A stretch of DNA of 44,384 nucleotides from Phycisphaerae bacterium. GTDB lineage: Bacteria > Planctomycetota > Phycisphaerae > Sedimentisphaerales > Anaerobacaceae. The notes under the pieces are model-generated. The model saw nothing but the letters and a program-made list of their open reading frames with translations, was not told where the DNA came from and did no database searches. The stretch is taken from positions 1 to 44,384 of the forward strand of contig JAIPFM010000226.1 of NCBI GenBank assembly GCA_021736645.1. The letters run 5' to 3'. Of this stretch, positions 18,319-27,379 are shown piece by piece; position 1 is the first letter of the stretch; each line of letters begins with the position of its first letter. Both the position numbers and the translations under genes were made by a program.

Positions 18319-20004
18319 ATGTTCAGACCCACGGTGCTGGCTTTCCTGATGTTGTTGTCTGCCCATCTCCAGGCAGCAGATGATCTTCTTGTGGCTGATG
18401 TGACGCGTGACATGACGTTCACGGAGACATACCTCCAGCTTCCTGTCAAGCACGGCGCAGACAAGCGTCTGCTTCGCATCCGGATCGACGATGAGCTGGT
18501 GCGTGAATTCGTGATTGAATATGCCGAGACCGAGCCGGACTACTGGGTCTGGCTTGACGTGAGTCCTTTCAAGGGCAAGACCGCGACCCTGACACTGGCC
18601 GGCGTACGGGGCGGCCAGGCCAAGGCCCTGAATACCGTCTTTCAGTCGGATGAGCTCAAGGACGCCAAGGGCTTCTATAAAGAGCGCCTGCGTCCTCAGT
18701 TTCACTTCACCTCGAGACGCGGCTGGAATAACGATTCCAACGGTCTGGTCTATTATGCCGGGGAATACCATCTCTTCTATCAGCACAATCCCTTTGGCTG
18801 GGCCTGGGGCAATATGACCTGGGGCCATGCCGTGAGCAGGGACATGATCCACTGGCAGGAACTGGACGACGCCATTCATCCGGATGCCCTGGGCACGGTC
18901 TTTTCCGGGTCTGCGGTTGTGGACAAAAAGAACACCACCGGTTTCAAGACCGGATCGGAAGATCCGATCGTCTGTATCTACACCTCGGCCGGCGGCACGA
19001 ACCCCTGGTCACGTGATGCTGGCAACAAGTTTACCCAGTCCCTGGCCTACAGCAATGATCGGGGCCGAACCTGGACTCTCTATGCTGATAATCCGGTTTT
19101 GGCCCATGTGCGCGGCAGCAATCGTGACCCCAAGGTGATCTGGCACGAGCCCACCCAGCAGTGGTGCATTGTACTCTATCTCGATGAAAAGGAGATGGGT
19201 TTCTATACGTCCAAAGATCTCAAGACCTGGACGGAAACCAGCCGACTGAAGTGCTTTCATGAATGTCCGGAACTCTTTGAACTGCCCGTGGCGGGTGACT
19301 CCGCCCAAACCAAGTGGGTGCTCTACGGCGCCAGTGGTGAGTATATGATCGGTGACTTTGACGGAAAGGCCTTTACGCCGGAGACCGAGGCCATTGGGTT
19401 TCATCACGGCGACTGTTTTTATGCCAGCCAGACCTTTAACAACATGCCGGATGAACGGCGCGTGCAGATCGCGTGGGGACAGGTCCCCACGCCGGGAATG
19501 CCCTTTAATCAGATGATGCTGTGTCCTGTTGAACTCACACTGCACACCACTCCTGACGGCCTGCGCATGCAGGCCTTTCCGATCAAGGAAGTCAGAGACC
19601 TGCGCGGCAACAGGACTCTCATCAGGAACCGGGTGGTCAAGGCAGGTAACAATCCCCTGAAGGCTCTCCGAGGCGATTGTTTTGACATCAATGCGATCAT
19701 TGAAGTGGGCGAGAGTGACTTCGGCTTGCGCCTGCGGGGCCACGAGTTGATCTATCACGTGGATAAACAAACCCTGACATTTGGAAAACGTTCGGTCCAG
19801 GTCAAACCCAGAGAGGGCAGGATCAGACTCCGACTCCTGGTGGATCGCACCTCCATCGAGATCTTTGCCAACCAGGGTGAGGTCTACATGCCCATGCGGT
19901 GTGTGCCGAACGAGGCAGACACCCGTGAGATCGCGTTCTTCAGCGAGGGCCCTGTGACCGTGCAGCGGCTGGCCGTGTTTGAGCTGAACTCCATCTGGCC
20001 CTGA
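18319..20004 (+). CDS. Exported GH32 fructan/levan beta-fructosidase
   Basis: Glycoside hydrolase family 32 cleaves beta-fructosides such as levan, inulin or sucrose. The start at 18319 follows TGGAGGT by 8 bases and yields a signal peptide ending near LQA (residue 19); the upstream in-frame ATG at 18265 lacks this. The five-blade propeller motifs are present: WNNDSNG (136-142, nucleophile Asp139, a Ser where Pro is usual), RDP (269-271, transition-state Asp270) and ECPE (315-318, acid/base Glu315). A C-terminal beta-sandwich follows from about 445 and includes LLVDRTSIEIFAN, typical of GH32. The N-terminal 110 residues are an extra beta domain. Export without a neighbouring sugar transporter suggests extracellular fructan use, with the transporter encoded elsewhere. 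Confidence 0.93.
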   Translation: MFRPTVLAFLMLLSAHLQAADDLLVADVTRDMTFTETYLQLPVKHGADKRLLRIRIDDELVREFVIEYAETEPDYWVWLDVSPFKGKTATLTLAGVRGGQAKALNTVFQSDELKDAKGFYKERLRPQFHFTSRRGWNNDSNGLVYYAGEYHLFYQHNPFGWAWGNMTWGHAVSRDMIHWQELDDAIHPDALGTVFSGSAVVDKKNTTGFKTGSEDPIVCIYTSAGGTNPWSRDAGNKFTQSLAYSNDRGRTWTLYADNPVLAHVRGSNRDPKVIWHEPTQQWCIVLYLDEKEMGFYTSKDLKTWTETSRLKCFHECPELFELPVAGDSAQTKWVLYGASGEYMIGDFDGKAFTPETEAIGFHHGDCFYASQTFNNMPDERRVQIAWGQVPTPGMPFNQMMLCPVELTLHTTPDGLRMQAFPIKEVRDLRGNRTLIRNRVVKAGNNPLKALRGDCFDINAIIEVGESDFGLRLRGHELIYHVDKQTLTFGKRSVQVKPREGRIRLRLLVDRTSIEIFANQGEVYMPMRCVPNEADTREIAFFSEGPVTVQRLAVFELNSIWP

Positions 20005-20032
20005 CCGGCCAAGGCAGTGGTGTGGATAGCTG

Positions 20033-20056
20033 CAAGGCCTCCCCATTTTGGCCTTG
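20033..20056 (+). terminator. Possible terminator after the GH32 gene
   Basis: CAAGGCC (20033-20039) pairs with GGCCTTG (20050-20056) over a 10-base loop, followed by ATTTCG. The T-tract is short, so termination may be weak. It is placed 29 bases after the GH32 stop. Confidence 0.4.
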
Positions 20057-20159
20057 ATTTCGCGGTCGATTCCCTGATAATGAGACATCAACGTGAAGTC
20101 CAGAACCGGATCCTGTCTGGATCTGTCAAACACGCACTCTATTGAAAAGGATGTGTCCA

Positions 20160-21968
20160 ATGTCTTACACGGGAAAGATGCTTAGAGTCGACCTCACCAC
20201 CGGGACCCTCACCACTGAAGCCCTGCCCATGGACCTTGCCAGGCAGTATCTCGGTGGACGCGGTCTGGCCACCAAACTGTTCTGCGATGAGGTCGATCCC
20301 ACGGTGGATGCCCTGTCCCCGGACAACAAATTGATCATGGCCACAGGGCCGCTGACTGGTACGTCGGCCCCGACCGGCGGGCGATACATGGTGGTGACCA
20401 AGAGTCCCCTGACCGGGGCCATTGCCTCCAGCAATTCAGGCGGCTTCTTTGGGTCCAAGCTGAAGGATGCAGGATTTGACATCATCATTTTCGAAGGCAA
20501 GGCATCCAAGCCTGTGTATCTCAAGATTTCAAAGGAGGGCCCGAACTTGGTGGATGCAGCCGTGGTATGGGGCCAGGATGTGTACGAGACGACCCGTCTT
20601 CTCCTGGATGAGGTGGGTGACAAAAATGCCAAGGTGGCCTGCATTGGCCCGGCCGGTGAACACCTGTCCCTGATTGCCTCTGTGATGAACGACAAGGCCC
20701 GTGCTGCAGGGCGCTCCGGTGTGGGGGCTGTGATGGGCAGCAAGAACCTCAAGGCCGTGATTGTGTCTGCGGATCGCAACAAGCCCGTGGTCGCGGATGA
20801 AGAGGCGTTCAAGGCCGTGGTCAAGGTGTGTCAGGCCAAGATCAAGGAAGATGCCGTGACCAGCCAGGGACTGCCGACCTACGGCACCAAGGTGCTGGAC
20901 AATATCATCAATTCGAGCGGCATGTACCCCACGAACAACTTTCAGTTGTGTATGTTTAAGGATGTCGGCGAGGTCAGCGGCGAGGCCCTGGTGGAAAAGG
21001 GGTATCTCAAGAAACGCAAGGCCTGCTTTGGCTGCCCCATCGGGTGTGGACGTGACGTGGAACTGCCCAACGGCAAGAAAGGCGAGGGCCCGGAGTATGA
21101 ATCCGGATGGTCCCTGGGTGCTGCGTGTGGTGTCAGCGATCTGATTGCCATCAGTGAAGCGAATTTCATGTGCAATGAACTGGGCCTGGATACGATCTCT
21201 GCGGGTGTCACCATCGCGGCTGCCATGGAGCTCTACGAAAAGGGCTTTCTGCCCAAGGAAGACCTGGAAAAGGGGCCTGAATTGAGATTTGGCAGTTCAG
21301 AAGCCCTTGGCTACTATATCAAGGCCATGGGCACGAATCAGGGCATTCTCGGTAAAAAAATGGCACAGGGTGCCTATCGTCTGGCAGACAGCTACGGCCA
21401 TCCGGAACTGGCCATGTGCGTGAAGAAGCAGGAACTGCCGGCCTACGATCCTCGCGGTGTCCAGGGACAGGGCCTGGCCTATGCCACGCAGAATCGAGGC
21501 GGATGTCACGTGCGCGGGTACCTGATTGCCCCGGAGATCCTGGCCCATCCCCAGGCCATCGATCCTCAGGAACTGGAGAGCAAACCCACCTGGGTCAAGG
21601 CCTTTCAGGATTTGACCGCCGTGATCGATTCGTGCGGGCTCTGTCTGTTCAGCTCCTTTGCCCTGGGTGCTGAGGTGTACAATGACCTGATCAATGCAGC
21701 CACGGGTTCCACCAACTCGGTGGATGACCTCATGACCATTGGCGACAGGATCTGGAATCTGGAAAAGCTGTTTAACATCAAGGCCGGGTTGACAGCCGCA
21801 GATGACACCCTGCCCAAACGACTGCTGGAAGAGCCGCTCACAGAAGGTCCCAACAAAGGCCAGGTGCATCATCTGGATCAATTGCTGCCGCCCTACTACA
21901 AATTGCGCGGCTGGGATACGAAAGGCATTCCCACGCAGGAAAAACTGCTGGCACTGGGGTTAGGGTGA
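20160..21968 (+). CDS. Aldehyde ferredoxin oxidoreductase (tungsten/molybdopterin family)
   Basis: AOR enzymes oxidise aldehydes to acids, or reduce acids, with ferredoxin, using a tungsten bis-pyranopterin and a 4Fe-4S cluster. The start at 20160 follows AAAGG by 9 bases and gives 602 residues. With this numbering, cluster cysteines are Cys289, Cys292 and Cys296 (CFGCPIGC) plus Cys495 (SCGLCLF). This is the C-x2-C-x3-C...C spacing of the family and supports the start. Other family features are GGRGLATKLF near residue 32, TGTSAPTGGRY and GSKNLKAV. The next two genes overlap it and encode a MoaD/ThiS-like protein and an E1-like enzyme, a known context for AOR cofactor assembly. Substrate cannot be read from sequence. 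It points to anaerobic or fermentative metabolism. Confidence 0.95.
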   Translation: MSYTGKMLRVDLTTGTLTTEALPMDLARQYLGGRGLATKLFCDEVDPTVDALSPDNKLIMATGPLTGTSAPTGGRYMVVTKSPLTGAIASSNSGGFFGSKLKDAGFDIIIFEGKASKPVYLKISKEGPNLVDAAVVWGQDVYETTRLLLDEVGDKNAKVACIGPAGEHLSLIASVMNDKARAAGRSGVGAVMGSKNLKAVIVSADRNKPVVADEEAFKAVVKVCQAKIKEDAVTSQGLPTYGTKVLDNIINSSGMYPTNNFQLCMFKDVGEVSGEALVEKGYLKKRKACFGCPIGCGRDVELPNGKKGEGPEYESGWSLGAACGVSDLIAISEANFMCNELGLDTISAGVTIAAAMELYEKGFLPKEDLEKGPELRFGSSEALGYYIKAMGTNQGILGKKMAQGAYRLADSYGHPELAMCVKKQELPAYDPRGVQGQGLAYATQNRGGCHVRGYLIAPEILAHPQAIDPQELESKPTWVKAFQDLTAVIDSCGLCLFSSFALGAEVYNDLINAATGSTNSVDDLMTIGDRIWNLEKLFNIKAGLTAADDTLPKRLLEEPLTEGPNKGQVHHLDQLLPPYYKLRGWDTKGIPTQEKLLALGLG

Positions 21969-22246
21969 TTATCAGGGTTCATTTTTATGCCATGCTGAGA
22001 ATGACGACCGGTGTGTCGTCTGTGGAGGTGGAGACAGATGGCCCGATCACCATGCGTCAACTGATTGACCTGGCTTGCCAGAAAACCCGGCCCCAGCTGA
22101 AAGGAGATCTGCTGGAAGGACCGCAGATCAAAAAGGGGACCCTCCTCCTGGTGGATGGGCGAAATGTGCTGTTTCTCGATGGGCTAGATACCATGGTCCA
22201 AGGCGACCAGGTGATCGCCTTTTTTCCCCCGGGAGGGGGTGGCTGA
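21965..22246 (+). CDS. MoaD/ThiS-family sulfur carrier protein
   Basis: This 93-residue beta-grasp protein begins IIRVHFYAMLRMTTG and ends in PPGGGG, the exposed C-terminal diglycine that is adenylylated and thiocarboxylated in MoaD and ThiS. MoaD supplies sulfur for the dithiolene of molybdopterin. The GTG at 21965 overlaps the AOR stop codon, and its own TGA overlaps the next ATG, so the three genes are probably translationally coupled. The context suggests a carrier dedicated to the tungsten or molybdenum cofactor of the AOR. ThiS-like or other sulfur-transfer roles remain possible because no MoaE gene is nearby. Confidence 0.85.
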   Translation: MIIRVHFYAMLRMTTGVSSVEVETDGPITMRQLIDLACQKTRPQLKGDLLEGPQIKKGTLLLVDGRNVLFLDGLDTMVQGDQVIAFFPPGGGG

Positions 22247-22926
22247 TGCAGCAGTATGCCAGACATGCCCAACTGTTCACAAAAGAACAGTTTGTTCGTA
22301 TTCAACAGACACGTGTGTTGGTGGCCGGCGCAGGCGGTCTGGGCAGTACAGTGCTGCAGCTCTTGACACGCTATGGGTTTGGTGAAATCCATATCTACGA
22401 CGACGGCATTCTGGACCCGCCGGACTTGAACCGACAGATCCTCTATACGCGCCGAGATCTCGGGTTGCCTAAGGCTGACTGCGCACAAAAGCTGCTTGAA
22501 GCGATCAATCCTGATGTGACGATCGTGGCACATGCCGAAAGGCTGACCGGAGAATCCGTCGTGCCGGAGGTCGATATGGTAGTGGACTGTCTGGACAATT
22601 TTGCAGGACGTCTGGTCCTGGAGGCACTCTTTTTCAATCGCCTTATCCCCATCATCCACGGCGGTGCCTCTGCCTTTTTTGGCCAGGTCACGACACTGGT
22701 GCCCGGGAAGACGCCGCCCCTGTCGGAAATTTACGGGCGCCGCAACATGGAGGACATGCCCGGTGTCCCCAAGGACATCTATCCCCCCGTGGTCACGGCC
22801 GTGGCCTCGGTGCAGGCCTCAGAGGCCGTCAAGCTGGCCTGCGGCCTGACCGACAGTCTGCTGCTCAACAGGATCCAGATCATCGACCTGCTCACCAATT
22901 CGTTTGATGTCACAGAGATCAGATAG
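22246..22926 (+). CDS. E1-like adenylyltransferase (MoeB/ThiF/HesA family)
   Basis: These enzymes adenylate the C-terminal glycine of a MoaD/ThiS partner. The 226-residue protein has the nucleotide-binding GAGGLGS (28-34), acidic residues Asp52-Asp53, the LNRQILYTRRDLGLPKA segment (61-77) with the Arg and Lys used in adenylation, and the VDCLDNF element. The Cys-x2-Cys zinc pairs of MoeB and ThiF are absent, so it is a compact HesA/MoeB-like type. The start at 22246 shares one base with the stop of the carrier gene; GGAGG at 22230-22234 can serve as ribosome site. A longer frame opening at 22075 only overlaps the carrier gene and is not the true start. The partner is almost certainly the preceding protein. 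Confidence 0.88.
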   Translation: MQQYARHAQLFTKEQFVRIQQTRVLVAGAGGLGSTVLQLLTRYGFGEIHIYDDGILDPPDLNRQILYTRRDLGLPKADCAQKLLEAINPDVTIVAHAERLTGESVVPEVDMVVDCLDNFAGRLVLEALFFNRLIPIIHGGASAFFGQVTTLVPGKTPPLSEIYGRRNMEDMPGVPKDIYPPVVTAVASVQASEAVKLACGLTDSLLLNRIQIIDLLTNSFDVTEIR

Positions 22927-22943
22927 AATGTCAGCGTTCAGTC

Positions 22944-23231
22944 TCATTGTGACGTTTGGACGAGTTGATGGATTCTCTCGGTGTAACGCTGCCAGTAGGC
23001 CTTGTCCTTCTTGGGGACGCTTCGAGGGGCATAGATTTTGACGATCGCTGCTTTACGGCCATGTTCAACGGCATCGGCTACGGCACGCTGGAATGCCTCA
23101 GACCTTTGTTTCTGAGCTTCCACAATGTCGTTATACTGCGATTGGTACTGCTCGTACTGTGTCTGCAGCTGGCGATACACGTCCGAGTCTTCTGCCACCT
23201 TCTTCAATTCAGTCTGGAAATAGATTTCCAT
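22944..23231 (-). CDS. Small charged coiled-coil protein downstream of the mnmE-like gene
   Basis: This 95-codon frame starts inside the end of the mnmE-like gene (23-base overlap) on the same strand. The product is hydrophilic. Residues 15-60 look like a coiled coil (QLQTQYEQYQSQYNDIVEAQ), followed by a basic end with VKIYAPRSVPKK. I recognise no family. No good Shine-Dalgarno site precedes the ATG, so expression would rely on coupling to the upstream gene. The composition is reasonable for a real protein and no other gene fills the interval before the convergent E1-like gene. It is also not a frameshifted MnmE tail, because it lacks the Cys-x-Gly-Lys motif. Confidence 0.5.
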   Translation of the reverse strand: MEIYFQTELKKVAEDSDVYRQLQTQYEQYQSQYNDIVEAQKQRSEAFQRAVADAVEHGRKAAIVKIYAPRSVPKKDKAYWQRYTERIHQLVQTSQ

Positions 23232-24369
23232 GGAGCAGGGACATGAGGCAGTTTTGGGCCTGTGTCAGGGTCTGGGCAGCCAGCATCTGTTCAAGACACC
23301 GTTGCTGTCTTGGTGTGACACAGAGGGGTTGCGTGACGTTGAAGTTTTTGACGTGCAGGGTGTGTTCGATCAGGGCGAGGAGGTCGTTCAGGCCGGTTTG
23401 GTTTTTGGCACTGAGGGAGATCGCGTTTGTGGGGTCCAGGGGCAGGTCATTGAGATTGAGCTGGCCGGCCAGGTCAGATTTGTTGAGGACTGCAAGGCAG
23501 GGGACATTCGGAAGCTGGCCCAGCCAGTGCGATTCGATTTGTGTCGCTGGCTGGTGGCTGTCCAGCACGAGCAGGATGAGGTCCGCCCGGTTGAGTACGG
23601 ACAGGCTGCGGTGCTGAAATGTCTCATCCAAATCATTTTGCTGGAGCACTGTGTCCAGTCCGGCCGTGTCGATGAGATGCAGGGCGAGGCGTTCGGTGCG
23701 ACAGTCGGCCTCGACCCAGTCACGTGTGGTGCCTCTGATGTCCGTGACAATGGCCGCATCCTGGCCGGACAGGCTGTTGAGCAGTGTGCTCTTGCCCGAA
23801 TTGGGCGGGCCGACCAGCGCGATTGTAACGCCGTTCAGAATGGCGTGGGTGATTCGACTTTGCTCGAGGATGGTCCGGCACTCGCTGAGCAGGTCTTCAA
23901 GTGTGTTGTGTGTCTCTTGTGCCCAGGCCGCCAGACCGCTCTGTGTCTGGTGATTCAATAGGTGTGCACCGAGCAGGGTCTTGCAGTGAGTCAGTGCCAG
24001 ATAGGCCTCCTGTTGACAGCGCGATTGATGCCGGCCGGCCAGTTGTCTGGCCCGGATGGCCCGGGGCGTGGTCAGGGTGATGCCATGCCGTTTGAGCAGG
24101 GCCATGGTTGCCTGCGCGATCAATGGATTGCCGTGACAATGCAGTGCCAGATGATCCTGACCTTCACAGCCCAGGGTGATCTGATCAATGGGGCGGTTGT
24201 GGTCGTGGAGTGTACCTACCAGGATCGAGCCGACTTGAAAGTCAAGTGGCTTGGCGCCATAGGGTGTGAACACCTTCGTGAGGACATCGAATGCTTGAGG
24301 GCCATGCACTTCCACCGTGGCAATGGCGCTGGTGCCTGAGCCTGTCATGAGGGCGGCCAGGGTTTGCAT
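23209..24369 (-). CDS. mnmE: Divergent, C-terminally short MnmE-like tRNA modification GTPase
   Basis: MnmE with MnmG modifies the wobble uridine of certain tRNAs. The 386-residue product has the N-terminal folate-binding domain (about 1-115, with HCHGNPLIAQATM), a helical region, and an inserted GTPase domain. The GTPase domain has G1 GPPNSGKST (189-197), G2/G3 DIRGTTRD and DTAGLD, and G4 NKSD. The usual MnmE is about 450 residues and ends in Cys-(Ile/Val)-Gly-Lys; here the protein ends SLLHGNLFPD, with no such motif and no remainder in other frames. The N-terminal domain is also shortened around the usual YTGEDVVE region. It is either an MnmE variant with an altered mechanism or an MnmE-derived GTPase with another role. 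It lies 6 bases after coaX. Confidence 0.8.
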   Translation of the reverse strand: MQTLAALMTGSGTSAIATVEVHGPQAFDVLTKVFTPYGAKPLDFQVGSILVGTLHDHNRPIDQITLGCEGQDHLALHCHGNPLIAQATMALLKRHGITLTTPRAIRARQLAGRHQSRCQQEAYLALTHCKTLLGAHLLNHQTQSGLAAWAQETHNTLEDLLSECRTILEQSRITHAILNGVTIALVGPPNSGKSTLLNSLSGQDAAIVTDIRGTTRDWVEADCRTERLALHLIDTAGLDTVLQQNDLDETFQHRSLSVLNRADLILLVLDSHQPATQIESHWLGQLPNVPCLAVLNKSDLAGQLNLNDLPLDPTNAISLSAKNQTGLNDLLALIEHTLHVKNFNVTQPLCVTPRQQRCLEQMLAAQTLTQAQNCLMSLLHGNLFPD

Positions 24370-24375
24370 GGCAGT

Positions 24376-25161
24376 TTACCGTTGTTCTTCCAGGTGTTTC
24401 TTGTAGGCCAGGACAATCCCCTTGATGACCATGTGAGGTACATAGGAATCAATGAATTCACAGTCCTGGTGAATGATCTGAGCGCCTGATCCCGTGATCA
24501 CGGTTTGCGGCCAGGTGCCGAGTTTTTCAGCAAACCGGCGGACAACTTCCTGCAATGCGCCGACCGCGCTGAAATAGAGGCCGCAGTTGATGGCGTCCTG
24601 TGTATTCTTGCCCAACGGCTCGGACGGACGCGACACCGTGACTCTGGGGAGCTTCGCAGTATGGTCCTTGAGGCTCTGTGCTGCCAGATCAAAGCCCGGG
24701 AAGATGACGCCGCCCTGGAACACGCCCTGGGCGTCCACCATGTCAATGGTCACGGCCGTGCCGAAGTCGGCCACGACCACCGCATTTTCTGCCACGGCAT
24801 AGGCTGCGGCAGCCGCGATCAAACGGTCTGTGCCGATGGTGTTCGGGGCGTCGACCCAGGCGGCGATGGGGAGCTCAATGTCTTCGCCTATGAGGTAGAT
24901 GCGTTCGTCCAGTGCGTCGCGTACGAGCCGCCTGAACGTGTCTGTCCTCTCCGGGTGAACACTGCTGACAACGATCACACCGTCCCGTTTGCCTTCTGCC
25001 GAAGAAGCCACAGGGGGACATTGATCCCAGGCGGCTGACAGGGCCGCCCTCACTTTGGCCGTGTCCTTGCCAGGGACAGAGTCAATGGAGACCTGTTCAT
25101 CGTGCATAAAGAGGCCCATGTGGAGGTTGGTGTTGCCAATATCTACGGCAATAATGTTCAT
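24376..25161 (-). CDS. coaX: Type III pantothenate kinase
   Basis: CoaX phosphorylates pantothenate, the first step of coenzyme A synthesis, and belongs to the ASKHA fold. The ATG at 25161 gives 261 residues beginning MNIIAVDIGNTN, the family's phosphate-1 motif (Asp7). Other signatures are GTDRLIAAAAA (about 107-118) and VVADFGTAVTIDMV (about 128-141), then GGVIFPG. GAGGAATAAT just upstream overlaps the obg stop and serves as ribosome site, so the start is well supported. The frame is open further upstream to 25320, but that part only overlaps obg. The gene is in a run with obg and the mnmE-like gene, probably one transcript. Confidence 0.95.
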   Translation of the reverse strand: MNIIAVDIGNTNLHMGLFMHDEQVSIDSVPGKDTAKVRAALSAAWDQCPPVASSAEGKRDGVIVVSSVHPERTDTFRRLVRDALDERIYLIGEDIELPIAAWVDAPNTIGTDRLIAAAAAYAVAENAVVVADFGTAVTIDMVDAQGVFQGGVIFPGFDLAAQSLKDHTAKLPRVTVSRPSEPLGKNTQDAINCGLYFSAVGALQEVVRRFAEKLGTWPQTVITGSGAQIIHQDCEFIDSYVPHMVIKGIVLAYKKHLEEQR

Positions 25162-25165
25162 GGCA

Positions 25166-26481
<1,316 letters not shown>

Positions 26482-26531
26482 ATTCTTTCAACCTCGAGTA
26501 TTTGTGCTTCTTGCGAATATAGAAAACCGGT

Positions 26532-26560
26532 ATTTTAGCGATCCACTGGGAAGGTGTCCA
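26532..26560 (-). promoter_or_regulatory. Promoter of rpmA
   Basis: On the minus strand, TGGACA (26555-26560) and TAAAAT (26532-26537) are separated by 17 bases; each matches five of six consensus bases. The transcript would start about 45 bases before the rpmA ATG. Confidence 0.6.
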
Positions 26561-26654
26561 GGGAAAAGTTTTAAATCTATGAGACATGTCCGAATATGAA
26601 TCCCATCCGCAGGCTCATTTCAGTGAGAATCCGGGTACAAATCGGCATTCCAGG

Positions 26655-26683
26655 TTGCCAAACGGCATTGTATCGACGACAAT
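26655..26683 (+). promoter_or_regulatory. Candidate promoter of the flavoprotein gene
   Basis: TTGCCA (26655-26660) and GACAAT (26678-26683) are 17 bases apart, about 45 bases before the ATG at 26729. The -10 box is weak. An AGGAG site (26716-26720) with proper spacing precedes the start. Confidence 0.35.
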
Positions 26684-26728
26684 TCAGTGTGTTGAAATGA
26701 AAACAAGGGTTATTTAGGAGTCGAGTTC

Positions 26729-27295
26729 ATGAAGGTAGTTGCATTTAATGGGTCACCCAGGCCGGATGGCAATACTCAGCAGATGATCGAAAAAGTCTTC
26801 GAAGTGCTCCGGGCCAAGGGGATTGAGTGTGAGCGTGTGGACATTGCGAGAAAACCGCTGCGCGGGTGTACGGCCTGCTATGGGTGCACCAAGAACGGGG
26901 GCACCTGTGTGCTGGATGATGAACTCAATGACTGGTTTGACCTGGCCTCCAAGGCAGATGCGGTCCTCATTGGGTCTCCGACCTACTTTGCCAATGTGAC
27001 TGCAGAGACCAAAGCGTTTCTGGACAGGGTGGGCTTTCTGGCCCGTGTGACCGGGGCCTTGATTAGAAAACCCCTGGCCGGTATCGTGGCTGTCAGGCGG
27101 GGCGGCGCTGTGCCCACCGTGGATGCCATCAACCATATGGGCCTCATCAATCAGATGCTGATCGTGGGGTCCACCTACTGGAATTTTGCAGTGGGTATGG
27201 ACAAGGGCGACTGCCTGGAAGACCAGGAAGGTATGAAGAACATGGAAAACCTGGGTGAAAACCTGGCCTGGCTGCTTGAAAAGCTGAACACTTAG
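26729..27295 (+). CDS. Flavodoxin-fold NAD(P)H-dependent FMN reductase / iron-sulfur flavoprotein
   Basis: This 188-residue protein has the flavodoxin-like FMN site FNGSPRPDGNTQQM near the N-terminus (residues 5-18) and the second FMN loop GSPTYFANVTAETKAFLDR. Between them is a compact cysteine cluster CTACYGCTKNGGTC (about 47-60), as in iron-sulfur flavoproteins and multimeric flavodoxins. Such proteins transfer electrons or reduce quinones and other acceptors; the physiological partner is unknown. It suits an anaerobic or low-oxygen lifestyle together with the nearby AOR. It stands alone, divergent from rpmA. Confidence 0.85.
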   Translation: MKVVAFNGSPRPDGNTQQMIEKVFEVLRAKGIECERVDIARKPLRGCTACYGCTKNGGTCVLDDELNDWFDLASKADAVLIGSPTYFANVTAETKAFLDRVGFLARVTGALIRKPLAGIVAVRRGGAVPTVDAINHMGLINQMLIVGSTYWNFAVGMDKGDCLEDQEGMKNMENLGENLAWLLEKLNT

Positions 27296-27302
27296 GTGTT
27301 CA

Positions 27303-27379
27303 GATTTTTGGCTATTGGCTATTGGCTATTAGCAGTCCAACAACCAACAACCAACAACCAACAACCAACAACCAACAAC
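27303..27379. repeat. Simple heptanucleotide repeat with partly complementary flank
   Basis: TTGGCTA-type units (TTGGCTATTGGCTATTGGC) are followed after about 10 bases by six or more copies of CCAACAA. TTGG and CCAA elements of the two halves can pair, so a long imperfect hairpin is possible. It sits exactly between the convergent flavoprotein and ZIP genes. Related TTGGTTATTGG and AACCAAAATCC motifs occur at 4710 and 6090, also in intergenic DNA. Confidence 0.7.

Noticed and set aside
22944-23231. Frameshifted C-terminus of the mnmE-like gene
   Set aside because: Neither this frame nor the other frames downstream contain the Cys-x-Gly-Lys ending, so a single frameshift does not explain the short protein.
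27303-27379. Possible CRISPR array
   Set aside because: The units are only seven bases with no spacers; this is a simple repeat. The 154-base period at 44113 is also too long and lacks cas genes.
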